The notes beneath the pieces were generated by a model, which did no database searches, was not told the DNA's origin, and was given only the letters and a program-made list of their open reading frames with translations. From contig JAABRL010000005.1 in assembly GCA_011390935.1 (NCBI GenBank), forward strand, positions 136,166 to 190,134: a stretch of DNA of 53,969 bases. The letters run 5' to 3'. Source of the DNA: Gemmatimonas sp. GTDB taxonomy: Bacteria; Gemmatimonadota; Gemmatimonadetes; Gemmatimonadales; Gemmatimonadaceae. Positions 8,879 through 20,416 of this stretch are shown here, piece after piece (position 1 is the first letter of the stretch; every line of letters begins with the position of its first letter). The position numbers and the translations under genes were made by a program.

Positions 8879-9805
8879 ATGCACCACCTTGCCCGTCACG
8901 CCCTGCTCACCCTCGGCACGATCACTGCCGCACTCTTCTCGGCGCCGCTGCACGCCCAGCGCGCACTCCTCGACCCCGATGTCGTGCGCACCCGCATCGA
9001 ATCGCGCATTGCGTCAGTGCCGGGCGCCGAGGTCGCGGTCACCATCGTGAACCTGGGCATCGGCAGCCAGCTCTCGATCAACGGCGACCGAGTGTACCAT
9101 GCCGCCAGCACCATGAAAATCCCGGTCCTCATCGACCTGCTGCGCGAAGCCGACGCGGGGCGACTCTCGCTCGACCAGTCGATTCTGCTCGTCAATGCGT
9201 TTCACTCGATCGTGGACGGCTCGCCGTATGCGCTCTCCGCCGACGACGACTCCGACAGCACGGTGTACGAGCGCGTGGGCGAGTGGGTGCCGGTGCGCTG
9301 GCTGGCCGAGCGCATGATCAATCATTCGAGCAACCTGGCCACGAACGCGCTGATCGCCTTGCTCGACCCGGAGCGCATCACCGCCACCATGCGCACACTC
9401 GGCGCTGAGCGCACGCTGGTGCTGCGCGGTGTGGAGGACGGTCCGGCCTTTCGCGCCGGTCAGAACAACGTGACCACGGCCGACGATCTTGCGGCCATTC
9501 TCAAGGCCATTGAGCGACGTGAGGCGGCGTCCCCCTCGTCGACGGAGTTTCTGCTCGGCACGCTGCGCGCGCAGGCCTTCAATGCGCAGATTCCCGCGGG
9601 ACTCCCGCCGGGCATTCCCGTGGCCCACAAGACCGGACAGATCACGGCGACGCTACACGACGCGGCGATCATCTATCCGCCCGGTCGCGCGCCGTTTGTG
9701 CTCGTCGTGCTCACGCGTGGCATCCCCGAGCAGCGCATCGCCGAACAGCTCACGGCCGACATCGCAGCGATCGCATGGGAGTGGCTGGGCGCACCGCTGC
9801 GCTGA
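8879..9805 (+). CDS. Serine hydrolase, class A beta-lactamase fold
   Basis: Exported penicillin-recognising-fold hydrolase. The 308-residue protein has a signal peptide ending LHAQ (residue 27), the active-site tetrad STMK (S77, K80), an SSN triad at about 150-152 in MINHSSNLATN (the position of SDN), and HKTG at about 250-253. These are the three defining motifs of class A beta-lactamases and related DD-peptidases. I do not see the usual E166-containing ExxLN loop motif; instead LRGVEDGPAFRAGQNN occupies that area, as in many uncharacterised 'serine hydrolase' relatives. Beta-lactam resistance should therefore not be assumed; a cell-wall or housekeeping peptidase role is as likely. The stop is 13 nt from the converging response-regulator gene. 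Confidence 0.85.
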   Translation: MHHLARHALLTLGTITAALFSAPLHAQRALLDPDVVRTRIESRIASVPGAEVAVTIVNLGIGSQLSINGDRVYHAASTMKIPVLIDLLREADAGRLSLDQSILLVNAFHSIVDGSPYALSADDDSDSTVYERVGEWVPVRWLAERMINHSSNLATNALIALLDPERITATMRTLGAERTLVLRGVEDGPAFRAGQNNVTTADDLAAILKAIERREAASPSSTEFLLGTLRAQAFNAQIPAGLPPGIPVAHKTGQITATLHDAAIIYPPGRAPFVLVVLTRGIPEQRIAEQLTADIAAIAWEWLGAPLR

Positions 9806-9818
9806 CAGACTGCGGGTC

Positions 9819-10484
9819 TCACTCGCTCGGCTGCATGCCTGCCTCGAGGGCGAAACGCGTGAGGCCAGCCACCGAATGAATCTCGAGCTTGCGCATCAGA
9901 CTCTCCCGATGTGCTTCGACGGTACGGCGCGAAATGCCCAGCTGCGCCGCGATCGCCTTGTTGGTGTGTCCGTTCACGATGCCTTGGAGCACGTCGCGCT
10001 CGCGAGGCGTCAGCGACTCGAGTTGCGACGTGGCGGCGGCTGGTGCCGTCGGCTCCGGCGCCGAGGTGAGGCGACGCACGACCGCCGGACTGAAGAACGT
10101 GCCGCCCGCATGCACCGCGCGAATCGCCGCGCGCAGCTCTTCGCCCGCGCTGTCCTTGAGGATGTATCCGTGCGTCCCGATGCGCATGCCCTCCCGCACG
10201 TACTCCGCATTGTCGTGCATGCTGAGCATGAGGATTTTTGCGGATGGCAACGACTCGCGCAATCGGGCAGCGGCTCGCAGCCCGGTCTCCCCCGGCATGG
10301 TGATATCGAGCAGCACCACGTCCGGCGCGTGCTCCAGCGCCAGCAGTACCGCATCGGCGCCGTTGGACGCCTCGGCGACCACCTCGAACCCCGGTTCGGC
10401 GTCGAGCACGTGGCGCAGCCCTTCACGCACGAGGGCGTGATCGTCGGCGAGCACAACGCGCACCGGTGCTTGCGTTCCCACCAT
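9819..10484 (-). CDS. NarL/FixJ-family response regulator
   Basis: Two-component transcription regulator, 221 residues. The receiver domain (about 8-125) has the acidic pair D14/D15, phospho-acceptor D60 in VVLLDITMPG and K110 in GYILKDS. The C-terminal LuxR-type helix-turn-helix (about 155-215) reads LTPRERDVLQGIVNGHTNKAIA followed by ISRRTVEAHRESLMRKL. Its ATG shares one base with the stop of the upstream kinase gene (TAATG), so the two are translationally coupled and almost certainly form a cognate pair. It is the last gene of the cassette that starts with the L,D-transpeptidase at 15652. Confidence 0.95.
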   Translation of the reverse strand: MVGTQAPVRVVLADDHALVREGLRHVLDAEPGFEVVAEASNGADAVLLALEHAPDVVLLDITMPGETGLRAAARLRESLPSAKILMLSMHDNAEYVREGMRIGTHGYILKDSAGEELRAAIRAVHAGGTFFSPAVVRRLTSAPEPTAPAAATSQLESLTPRERDVLQGIVNGHTNKAIAAQLGISRRTVEAHRESLMRKLEIHSVAGLTRFALEAGMQPSE

Positions 10485-12274
10485 TACACAGTCTCCAGTA
10501 CAGGAAGCGGCACCGTCACGAGAACCTCCGTGCCCGGTCCCACATTGCGCAGGCGGATCTGTCCGCCAACGGCATGAATGCGTTCGCGCATCCCCGTGAG
10601 CCCCATGCGCCCCGAGTCGGTCCGCACCTGCCCGCGCGCGTCCACGGGAAGGCCGCGCCCGTCATCACGCACCATCAGCTCGACGCCCGTGGTCGACTGT
10701 CGCAGCGTGACGCGGACTTCACGTGCGTCGGCATGACGGACGACGTTCGACAGCGCCTCCTGCAACGCGCGGAATAGCGCCAGCTGGGTCTCGGGCGGCA
10801 GTGCGGGCACCTGTTCATCGGCCTGCAGATGCACCACCTGCCCTGTCCGTTCGGACACTTCGCGCACGAGCGACCGCAGCGCCGGGACGAGTCCGAGATC
10901 ATCGAGCATCGAGGGGCGCAGATCGTTGGTCACGCTGCGAATGCTCGCGATGCCGGTGTCCACGAGTTGCAGCAGGCGATCGAGTCGTGGCCCTTGTGCC
11001 ACCTGCAAACTGGGCCGGAGCCCTTCGAGTTGCATCTTGACCGCCGAAAACACCTGCGCTGTTTCGTCGTGCAACTCACGCGACAACCGGCGGCGTTCGT
11101 CTTCATGCTGCCGCACCATACGCGCGGAGAGCCGCTCGAGATCGACCGTGCGCTCCGTGAGCTGACGGTCGAGGTCCGCCTGCTCGAGCGATGCGCCCAC
11201 CTGCTGGCCGAGCGCTCGCAGAAAGTCGTCGTCGAGCGCGGTGAACGGATTGCGCACTTCGCTCGCCATGACGAGCGCCGCGACCACGCGGTCGCCGCGC
11301 GTCACGGGCAACGCTGTGATGTACGGATGCTCAGCCTGCGCCGGGGCCACCTGCGGCGCGCCCGTCGCATGCAAGCGTCGGAGCGCCTGCTCCACTTCAG
11401 CCAGGGGGGGCCGATCAGCCCATGTGGAGCAGATGCCGGCGCCGCGCGTGAAGCGTCCATCGGCGGGCGCCTCCGCCATCGAGGAAGGCGCCGACGGCAT
11501 GGCACCGACGGCGTCGAACACGTACATCGCGCTGCCGCGTACACCCGGCAGGGTCAGCGGACGCTGCAGCAGGTCGGAGAGCAGCTCGGCTTCATCGCGA
11601 CGTCGCTGCAGATCGCCGGAGAGCGCCGACAACGCGCGCACTCCGCGCCCGAGGTCGTCAAGCACGAGCAGGACGACCCCTGCCCCCACCAACAGTTCGA
11701 AGCAGATGTCGAGGTAGTAGCCCCACGGCGTCCACGCGCCCTGCGCGCGCAGGAAGGGATAGTCGAGGTGATGCAAGGCCCACAACACGAACGCAACCGC
11801 CAGCAGTCGCGCGCCCGTGGACTGTGCGACACGATGATACTGCCAGAACACGCGCCCGGTCCACGCCGTAGCGAAGGACAGGAACAGCACCGAGGGCAAC
11901 GCTGCCCACAGAAAATGTTCGAGCTCGTAGATCGCGATGTACGACCATACGGGCGGAAAGAGCAGCAGCAGCCCGTGCCACGGGCGGGTGCGCGGTTGCC
12001 GCGAAAACACCAGCGACGCCCACAGCAGTATGAGCGCCGTCCAGCCGGTGGTAACCTGATGCCAGTACAGCCACGCGTACTGATCGGTGACGAGGAAGCT
12101 GGCAATGCACGCGAGACGCAACACGTACACGCCCCACGCGACCGCAAACCAGGCGAACCACGGCCGGCGATAGCGTCGATACAGATGGAAGCAGAGCACG
12201 GCCAGCCCGGTCGTGATCGCCCCCTGGAGCAGCGTCGCCGCGAACTCCGACGCGAACAGCGGGGTGGGTCCCAT
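10484..12274 (-). CDS. Sensor histidine kinase, multi-pass membrane, HisKA_3 type
   Basis: NarX/DegS-like kinase of 596 residues, partner of the adjacent NarL-type regulator. The N-terminal third (about 1-225) is strongly hydrophobic with roughly seven membrane helices, suggesting a membrane-embedded or intramembrane sensor rather than a periplasmic loop. A GAF-like segment follows (about 240-375), then a HisKA_3 dimerisation domain with the phospho-accepting His at about residue 402 in SRELHDETAQ, then an HATPase_c domain with ALQEALSNVVRHA, VRDDGRGLP and MGLTGMRERI. The start ATG overlaps the stop of the mscS-like gene by one base (TGATG) and its own stop overlaps the regulator start. The order channel-kinase-regulator suggests an envelope or osmotic stimulus, which is inference. 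Confidence 0.94.
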   Translation of the reverse strand: MGPTPLFASEFAATLLQGAITTGLAVLCFHLYRRYRRPWFAWFAVAWGVYVLRLACIASFLVTDQYAWLYWHQVTTGWTALILLWASLVFSRQPRTRPWHGLLLLFPPVWSYIAIYELEHFLWAALPSVLFLSFATAWTGRVFWQYHRVAQSTGARLLAVAFVLWALHHLDYPFLRAQGAWTPWGYYLDICFELLVGAGVVLLVLDDLGRGVRALSALSGDLQRRRDEAELLSDLLQRPLTLPGVRGSAMYVFDAVGAMPSAPSSMAEAPADGRFTRGAGICSTWADRPPLAEVEQALRRLHATGAPQVAPAQAEHPYITALPVTRGDRVVAALVMASEVRNPFTALDDDFLRALGQQVGASLEQADLDRQLTERTVDLERLSARMVRQHEDERRRLSRELHDETAQVFSAVKMQLEGLRPSLQVAQGPRLDRLLQLVDTGIASIRSVTNDLRPSMLDDLGLVPALRSLVREVSERTGQVVHLQADEQVPALPPETQLALFRALQEALSNVVRHADAREVRVTLRQSTTGVELMVRDDGRGLPVDARGQVRTDSGRMGLTGMRERIHAVGGQIRLRNVGPGTEVLVTVPLPVLETV

Positions 12275-13935
12275 CAGTCGGTCGACACCATCGGACGCGC
12301 ACCTTCGTCGTCGCCCGGGTTCGGATGCACGTGATACACGGTGCGCGACGGAAAGGCGAAACTCGAGCCCGCGCTCTCCACGATATCCATCAGTGACAGC
12401 AGCAGCTCATGCTGGACTTCGAGAAACGCCGGAAAGTCCGGTACGAGAAACCACGCGCGCACACGAATCGTGATGGCCGAATCGGCGAAGGCCACCACGT
12501 ACACCTGCATGCTCTCCGTCCACAACGACGATTCGGCGCGCAGCCGAGCCTGAATCGCCTCCACGATCTGTCGCAGCTGCGCAGGCGTCGTATTGTACGT
12601 CACGCCGATATCGTGTCCGAAGAAGAATCGATCACGCTCACCGAACGTCTCGATGCGCTCTTCGGCCAGTCGACCGTTGGGAATGCGCACGACGGTGCGC
12701 GCGAGCGTGCGCACGCTGGTGGACCGCAACCCGATGCGCTCCACCGTGCCTTCCACGTCGCCCAGTCGCACGAAGTCGCCCACGCGAAACACCTTGTCGG
12801 CCGCCAGCGACACCGAGCCGAACAGGTGCTCCACCGTCTTCTGCGATGCGAGCGCCAGCGCCACACCACCGATGCCCACGCCGGTGAGCAGCGCGCCCAC
12901 CGAGTAGCCGAACTGCGACAGCACCACCAGCAGCGCCACAATGCCGACGGACACCCGCATGATGCGTGCGAGCAGCGGCACGAGCGTGCGCGCCTGTGGC
13001 TGGCCCGCGGCCCACGGCCCCAGCAGAAGCTGATCCTGCACCAGCGTGATCACACGCAGGACACCCCAGAACAGGGCCACGAGCACCACACCACGCGCTG
13101 ACGCCTCGACAAGGCCGGCCGCCCGGGCGTTCAGCCCGAGCAGGCCGAAGAGCGGCGACGCCAACACGCCCACCAGCCACAGCCGGAACGGCCAGCGCAG
13201 TCGCTCCACGATGAGGTCGTCCCACGCGGTCTCCGTGCGCGCCGTCAGCATGGCGAGCAGCCATCGTGCCGCCAGCGCGATCAGACCGGCGAGCACCACG
13301 CAAGCCAGCACCGCCACGCCCATGCCGAACCACTGCCAGAGGTGCACCCCGAACGGTCCTTCCCGCAGCAACGGCGTCGGAATGCGTCCCCGCAACCACG
13401 CATCGGGCAGCGATTCGTACCAGACGTCGATCTGCGCCACGGTCTCGGCATCGAACACCCAGCGTCCGATGCGTCCCTCCTGCACGCGTCGCATCATCAC
13501 CGGCTCGGGCAGGCCGGTGGCTCCCGGGATGACCCCCAACCGATCACGCGTGACATCTCCGTCGGTGGTGTCGCCCTCCGCCAGTGGTGACACCGTCTCC
13601 ATCGAAAGCCACAGCCGCTGGTCGAGCACCTCGCGAAGACGACGCGCCAGCTCCGGACCGCGCACCGAATCGGCCGCCGACAGGTCGAGATACTGCGCGG
13701 CCATACCATAGGCGTGTCGCTTCGCCAGCTCGAGAAACGACATCGCCGAGGCACGCGGCGACTCGGGCGACATGAGGCCGCCGGTCGAGGCAGGCATCGA
13801 GTCCTGCGTCGCCTCGGCATTCGAGGGGCGCAGCAGTCCGAGCTGTGCATGGAGCGCCGTGCGCGGACCGACCAGCAGCAGGCAGGCGGCCAGCGCTGCC
13901 TGGCACCAACGCGCGAGCGCCCTACCGCGACGCAC
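12274..13935 (-). CDS. Mechanosensitive ion channel family protein (MscS-like), with periplasmic domain
   Basis: Large MscS-superfamily channel of about 553 residues. An N-terminal signal-like segment ends ALHAQLG (about residue 31), followed by about 180 soluble residues presumably in the periplasm, several membrane helices (about 215-335), and the conserved MscS pore/beta domain: GVGIGGVALALASQKTVEHL, VGDFVRLGDVEGTVERIGLRST and RIPNGRLAEERIE. The C-terminal alpha/beta domain ends near 545. Start choice: the frame is open well into the upstream gene, but GTG 13935 directly begins a clean signal sequence (RRGRALARW then a hydrophobic core) and overlaps the transpeptidase stop by 14 nt; an ATG upstream would require a long overlap. 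The downstream kinase start overlaps its stop. Confidence 0.88.
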   Translation of the reverse strand: MRRGRALARWCQAALAACLLLVGPRTALHAQLGLLRPSNAEATQDSMPASTGGLMSPESPRASAMSFLELAKRHAYGMAAQYLDLSAADSVRGPELARRLREVLDQRLWLSMETVSPLAEGDTTDGDVTRDRLGVIPGATGLPEPVMMRRVQEGRIGRWVFDAETVAQIDVWYESLPDAWLRGRIPTPLLREGPFGVHLWQWFGMGVAVLACVVLAGLIALAARWLLAMLTARTETAWDDLIVERLRWPFRLWLVGVLASPLFGLLGLNARAAGLVEASARGVVLVALFWGVLRVITLVQDQLLLGPWAAGQPQARTLVPLLARIMRVSVGIVALLVVLSQFGYSVGALLTGVGIGGVALALASQKTVEHLFGSVSLAADKVFRVGDFVRLGDVEGTVERIGLRSTSVRTLARTVVRIPNGRLAEERIETFGERDRFFFGHDIGVTYNTTPAQLRQIVEAIQARLRAESSLWTESMQVYVVAFADSAITIRVRAWFLVPDFPAFLEVQHELLLSLMDIVESAGSSFAFPSRTVYHVHPNPGDDEGARPMVSTD

Positions 13936-15652
13936 GAGGCGCCGGTTCTCGGATGTAGGGGAAACCGTCGCTGAGGCGACGGAGCAGATCGTCATCAAAT
14001 CCATAAATGTCGGGATAGAAACGCGTCTCGCCATCCTGTGTCGCCATCGCCGTGGCGTACAGGATGAACACGGGACGGGGAACTCGCAGCTGCACATATA
14101 ACGGTTGAGCGCGCGACATGGCGTCCACAATGCGCGCCTCCGTCCAGTCGGGCTGGTCGGCGAGCAGCAATTTCGCGAGTCCGACGGGGTCCGCCAGCCG
14201 GATGCAGCCGTGGCTGGCGTCCCGGCGCGCCTGCTCGAAGGTGCGCTGCGACGGGGTGTCGTGCATGTACACGTTGAACTCATTGGGGAACAGGAACTTC
14301 ACCCCGCCGAGCGCATTGTGCGCGCCCGGGGTCTGTCGCACGCGTGCCGTCCCGGCTTCGAGGGCGGCGAGCGCCGCCGGCCCGCTGCCAAGCACCGGCG
14401 AATCATCCCGATGTCCTCTCACGGCCTCGTAGTGGTTTGCCGCCAGGTACGTCGCGCTTCGGCGGGCGGCGGGCAGGATCTCCTGGCGGAGAATGCTCTC
14501 GGGCACATCCCAGTAGGGCGAAAACGAGATGGTGGTGAGGGTATCCGTGAAGAGGGGCGTACGTGTCCTCCGGGCATCACCCACGACCACGTTCATGCGC
14601 AGCAGCTCGGCCTCCTCGTCGCGATCGCTCTCGAACGCATACAGTCGGAAGGCCGGCACATTCACGATCAGCGGCGGGGGCATCAGCGTGCGCGGCAACC
14701 AGCGCATGCGCTCGAGGGTGAGTTCGAGCGCCCGCACCTTCTCGGTCACCGGACGGGTGAGCGTGGCCCAGGTGGCGCGCCCGAGCACGCCGTCGGCGTC
14801 GAGCCCGCTGCGCGACTGGAAGCGGCGGAGCGCGTCGATGACGGCGGGGGTGAGGCGCTCCGGCTCCGCACTCGGCGATGCCCGCCGCTCGATGGGTGCG
14901 TCGCCGAGCGCCGTGAGCAGGGCCACGAGCGACGGCGTGCCGATCCAGACGTCCCCCTCGCGCAGCGCCGTGCCGTTGGGCAACGCGGGCAACCGCGTAA
15001 GTGCCGTCTCCGCGGCCAGCGCCCGAAAGCGCGCGAGCGATTCCTTCACACGACGGTAGTGCACGAGCGTGGGTTCGTGGGCGTGCACGGTTTCGAACAC
15101 ATCATCGGCAACCGCGAGCGCCCGAACCGCTGACACGACATCGAATGGCGGGCGATCGATACGCAGCGTCGCGTGCACGTCTGACGGCGACACGCGCCCT
15201 TCGCGGATGGCGCGCAGGAAGCGGATCACGTTCGCGCTCATCGCCACTTCGAACGAGGCGCGATAGTCCGGCGAAACGAGATACGTAGCGAGCGCCGGCA
15301 ACCGGCCGGCATCGAAGTCGGTGGGGTTGAGGCCGAGGGACGCCGCATCGGCGAGTACCGCGGTCATGGCACGGGCCTGCGCGGTAGGCTGCCCGTTGTG
15401 CAACCAGAGCGGGGACGACGCCGCGCTGTCGTACAGCGCCTGCAACGAGTATCGCACATCGTCGAGGCTCGGCCAACGCATGGCCGGATGCCGGGAAGAC
15501 GCCACGAGGGCGTTCACGGCGACGCGCTGCACGGAGTCGGCCTCGATGCTCGGCGACTGTGCCTGCAGCGATTGCCCGCCAGCCGGAATCGCCAGCGCCA
15601 GCGCCAGCCATGGGGCCGCTGAGGCCCACGTTCGGCGGTTCGTCCGCGGCAT
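13922..15652 (-). CDS. L,D-transpeptidase (YcbB/LdtD-like), exported
   Basis: Periplasmic enzyme that forms 3-3 cross-links in peptidoglycan. The 576-residue protein has a signal peptide ending LQAQS (about residue 33), a scaffold domain, a peptidoglycan-binding_1 module (IDALRRFQSRSGLDADGVLGRAT is the recognisable part, about 310-335), and a YkuD catalytic domain with YMHDTPSQRTFE followed by the SHGCIRL motif; the catalytic Cys is about residue 483. This domain order and length match YcbB rather than the short ErfK type. ATG 15652 was chosen because the signal sequence begins there and GAGGTG lies about 10 nt upstream; the frame is open further up but has no signal. It is the first gene of the transpeptidase-channel-kinase-regulator cassette. 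Confidence 0.92.
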   Translation of the reverse strand: MPRTNRRTWASAAPWLALALAIPAGGQSLQAQSPSIEADSVQRVAVNALVASSRHPAMRWPSLDDVRYSLQALYDSAASSPLWLHNGQPTAQARAMTAVLADAASLGLNPTDFDAGRLPALATYLVSPDYRASFEVAMSANVIRFLRAIREGRVSPSDVHATLRIDRPPFDVVSAVRALAVADDVFETVHAHEPTLVHYRRVKESLARFRALAAETALTRLPALPNGTALREGDVWIGTPSLVALLTALGDAPIERRASPSAEPERLTPAVIDALRRFQSRSGLDADGVLGRATWATLTRPVTEKVRALELTLERMRWLPRTLMPPPLIVNVPAFRLYAFESDRDEEAELLRMNVVVGDARRTRTPLFTDTLTTISFSPYWDVPESILRQEILPAARRSATYLAANHYEAVRGHRDDSPVLGSGPAALAALEAGTARVRQTPGAHNALGGVKFLFPNEFNVYMHDTPSQRTFEQARRDASHGCIRLADPVGLAKLLLADQPDWTEARIVDAMSRAQPLYVQLRVPRPVFILYATAMATQDGETRFYPDIYGFDDDLLRRLSDGFPYIREPAPRASR

Positions 15653-15831
15653 GCGCACTTGGGGCACCTCGACAGGAGTGGCTTCAGGCGGTGGCGAGCG
15701 GATCGGGCCGTCGGCATGAAGCGAGCCTGTGGAAATTACCACGCCTGTGCCCTTCGGGCAGCGCCACGCCGCCCGCATCCGTAGAATGGAGGAGTGTCGT
15801 TGCTGCATGTCCCCCTCCTACCCCTCCCGTG

Positions 15832-19065
<3,234 letters not shown>

Positions 19066-19086
19066 CCCTCGGCGCCTGCTGATGTG

Positions 19087-19125
19087 CACAAAGGGCCCGC
19101 CGGAGACTCCGGCGGGCCCTTTGTG
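19087..19125. terminator. Strong 19-bp hairpin after the VPS10-like gene
   Basis: Arms CACAAAGGGCCCGCCGGAG (19087-19105) and its exact inverse complement (19107-19125) flank a single base. The outer AAA/TTT pairs give an A-tract before and T-tract after the GC core on both strands, the usual form of a bidirectional intrinsic terminator. It lies 21 nt past the stop of the plus-strand VPS10-like gene and downstream of the minus-strand tRNA-Lys gene, so it can end both transcripts. Confidence 0.85.
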
Positions 19126-19180
19126 ATCACTGCTGCAGCCAGATCGACACGTGCGGAAATCGTCGACCAATCTCTGATAG

Positions 19181-19252
19181 TGCCCGGGGTGGGACTCGAA
19201 CCCACAACCTATAGCTTAAAAGGCTACTGCTCTACCATTGAGCTACCCGAGC
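19181..19252 (-). tRNA. tRNA-Lys (anticodon TTT)
   Basis: A 72-nt cloverleaf reads on the minus strand. Acceptor stem GCTCGGG pairs with CCCGGGC (one T-G pair) plus discriminator A; T8-A9; D stem GCTC/GAGC; anticodon stem GTAGC/GCTAT around the loop CTTTTAA with anticodon TTT; five-base variable loop AGGTT; T stem GTGGG/CCCAC around TTCGAGT. CCA is not encoded (CTA follows), so it must be added enzymatically. It follows the HMA protein gene on the same strand by 21 nt and is followed by the strong hairpin at 19087-19125. Confidence 0.97.
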
Positions 19253-19267
19253 AAACCGCGCTCGACC

Positions 19268-19276
19268 AATATATCA
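19268..19276 (-). promoter_or_regulatory. Putative extended -10 promoter for tRNA-Lys
   Basis: The minus strand reads TGATATATT: a TATATT -10 box (5 of 6 to consensus) with the upstream TG of an extended -10 element. Transcription would begin about 7-8 nt further on, leaving a leader of under 10 nt before the tRNA. The TGA is also the stop codon of the HMA protein gene. I found no convincing -35 at 16-18 nt, consistent with an extended -10 type. Inferred from sequence only. Confidence 0.45.
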
Positions 19277-19483
19277 GGCCGACGCGCTCGCGTCGTACCC
19301 CGCGTCCGAAACCGCGGCCGCAATCGCGTCCGACGACGACTGCGACGGGTCGTATGACACCTCCGCCGACCCGATCTCCACCCGAGATACCGTCACCCCC
19401 GGCACCGCCTCCAGCGCTTCCCGGACCGCGCGCACACAGTGCTGGCAGCTCATGCCGTCGATCGTCAGTGTTGCCGTGCTCAT
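19274..19483 (-). CDS. Heavy-metal-associated (HMA) domain protein, CopZ-like metallochaperone
   Basis: A 69-residue single-domain protein with the ferredoxin-like HMA fold. The metal-binding motif MSCQHC sits at about residues 11-16 in LTIDGMSCQHCVRAV, and the end AAAVSDAGYDA is also typical. Such proteins carry Cu(I) or another soft metal to a P-type ATPase; no ATPase gene is in the window, so the partner is unknown. ATG 19483 is chosen over ATG 19495 because GAGGTG lies 5 nt upstream of it. A promoter-like -35 and G-tract lie 50-75 nt upstream (19538-19559). The tRNA-Lys gene follows directly and its -10 overlaps this stop codon. Confidence 0.88.
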   Translation of the reverse strand: MSTATLTIDGMSCQHCVRAVREALEAVPGVTVSRVEIGSAEVSYDPSQSSSDAIAAAVSDAGYDASASA

Positions 19484-19537
19484 CGTCCACCTCATGGTAT
19501 TGGGTTGCTTCCCTGTCGCATGCCTGCATGAAATTTG

Positions 19538-19559
19538 ATACCCCCTCCCCCTATGTCAA
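19538..19559 (-). promoter_or_regulatory. TTGACA box plus G-tract operator-like site upstream of HMA gene
   Basis: On the minus strand a perfect TTGACA (19554-19559) overlaps ATAGGGGGAGGGGGTAT (19538-19554). AT-flanked G-tracts of this kind are operators for some CsoR/RcnR/FrmR-family metal or sulfur sensors, which is why the site is noted next to a metallochaperone. The -10 at 17 nt (AAATTT) is poor, so promoter strength without an activator is doubtful. No csoR-like regulator is visible in the window. Confidence 0.35.
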
Positions 19560-19587
19560 GCGGCGGCGCGGCAAACGGCGCAGACAG

Positions 19588-19623
19588 CAACGCCCCGGTG
19601 CCGAACTCGGCACCGGGGCGTTG
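19588..19623. terminator. Hairpin downstream of the OmpA-family gene
   Basis: Arms CAACGCCCCGGTGCCG (19588-19603) and its exact inverse complement (19608-19623) enclose the loop AACT. It lies 22 nt past the stop of the minus-strand OmpA lipoprotein gene and upstream of the HMA gene promoter region. There is no U-run, so termination is inferred from stem strength and position. Confidence 0.7.
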
Positions 19624-19645
19624 CACCTACAGTTGCGAAGAGCCG

Positions 19646-20296
19646 TCAGCGCATCGAGATCGCGGCCACCGTCGCTTCCGACGGCGTTTCGATCACGAAC
19701 GCCACGCGACGGTTCAGCTGCGCGCCGGGATCATCGCCCCAGGCGCCCGGACGCACCTGACGCGTGCTGCCGTAACCCACGCTGCTCAGCAGCGACGGCG
19801 ACACGCCACGCTCGCCGAGGAACTCGCGCACGGCATCGGCACGACGCTGCGACAGCGTCAGATTGTACGCGCGTGATCCGGCGGGATCGGCGAAGCCTTC
19901 CACCGTGATGTTCGCGCCAGCGTAATACTGGCGCACCACCTCGGCGAAGCGCTCGAGCGCGGCACGATCATCGTCACGCACGGTGGCATCGTCGAAGCCG
20001 AAGTGCACGGGGAACGCAAACTGCACCTTGCCCTCCATCGCCGTGATCTTGGCGCCGAACTCCGTGCGCAGCGCCGTCAGGTCGGCACGAAGCGCAGCGA
20101 GGTCGCGAGCAACATCAGCACGCACCGCGCTGTCACCAGCGGTGCGACCCGCGCGCTCGGCGGCAATGTCGGCGGACAGTTCACTGCGCTGCGTTTCGAG
20201 ATTGGTGCGAACGAATCCCTTCGTGGCACAGGCGCCCAGCGTCGCGGACGCCAGCACCGTCACAGCGGCCAAGCGAATCGTCTTGAAGTGCTGCAT
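19646..20296 (-). CDS. OmpA-family lipoprotein (Pal-like)
   Basis: A 216-residue outer-membrane lipoprotein with signal ATLGAC (Cys23), an Ala/Arg-rich coiled-coil segment (about 28-90), and an OmpA C-terminal peptidoglycan-binding domain (about 95-210): VHFGFDDATVRDDDRAALE, ITVEGFADPAGSRAYNLTLSQRRADAVREFL and GYGSTRQ..LNRRVAFVIE. The Asp and Arg that bind diaminopimelate in this fold are in FADPAGS and LNRRV. It likely tethers the outer membrane to the cell wall. The ATG at 20296 has a strong GGGAGG ribosome site. Monocistronic: a hairpin follows it and 120 nt separate it from the SDR gene upstream. Confidence 0.93.
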   Translation of the reverse strand: MQHFKTIRLAAVTVLASATLGACATKGFVRTNLETQRSELSADIAAERAGRTAGDSAVRADVARDLAALRADLTALRTEFGAKITAMEGKVQFAFPVHFGFDDATVRDDDRAALERFAEVVRQYYAGANITVEGFADPAGSRAYNLTLSQRRADAVREFLGERGVSPSLLSSVGYGSTRQVRPGAWGDDPGAQLNRRVAFVIETPSEATVAAISMR

Positions 20297-20416
20297 GATG
20301 AATCCTCCCAGTGAGTCGGTGAACGGCGCTGTGCCGTCACTCGTATCACGGAAGAAACACCGCGCGACGAGCCCGCGCTGTGACGTGTGGCACCAACGGC
20401 GAAACGGTCGTTGACG

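Noticed and set aside
8879..9805. Functional beta-lactamase resistance gene
   Set aside because: SxxK, SxN-like and KTG motifs are present, but the deacylating Glu motif is not evident, so only a general serine hydrolase is claimed.
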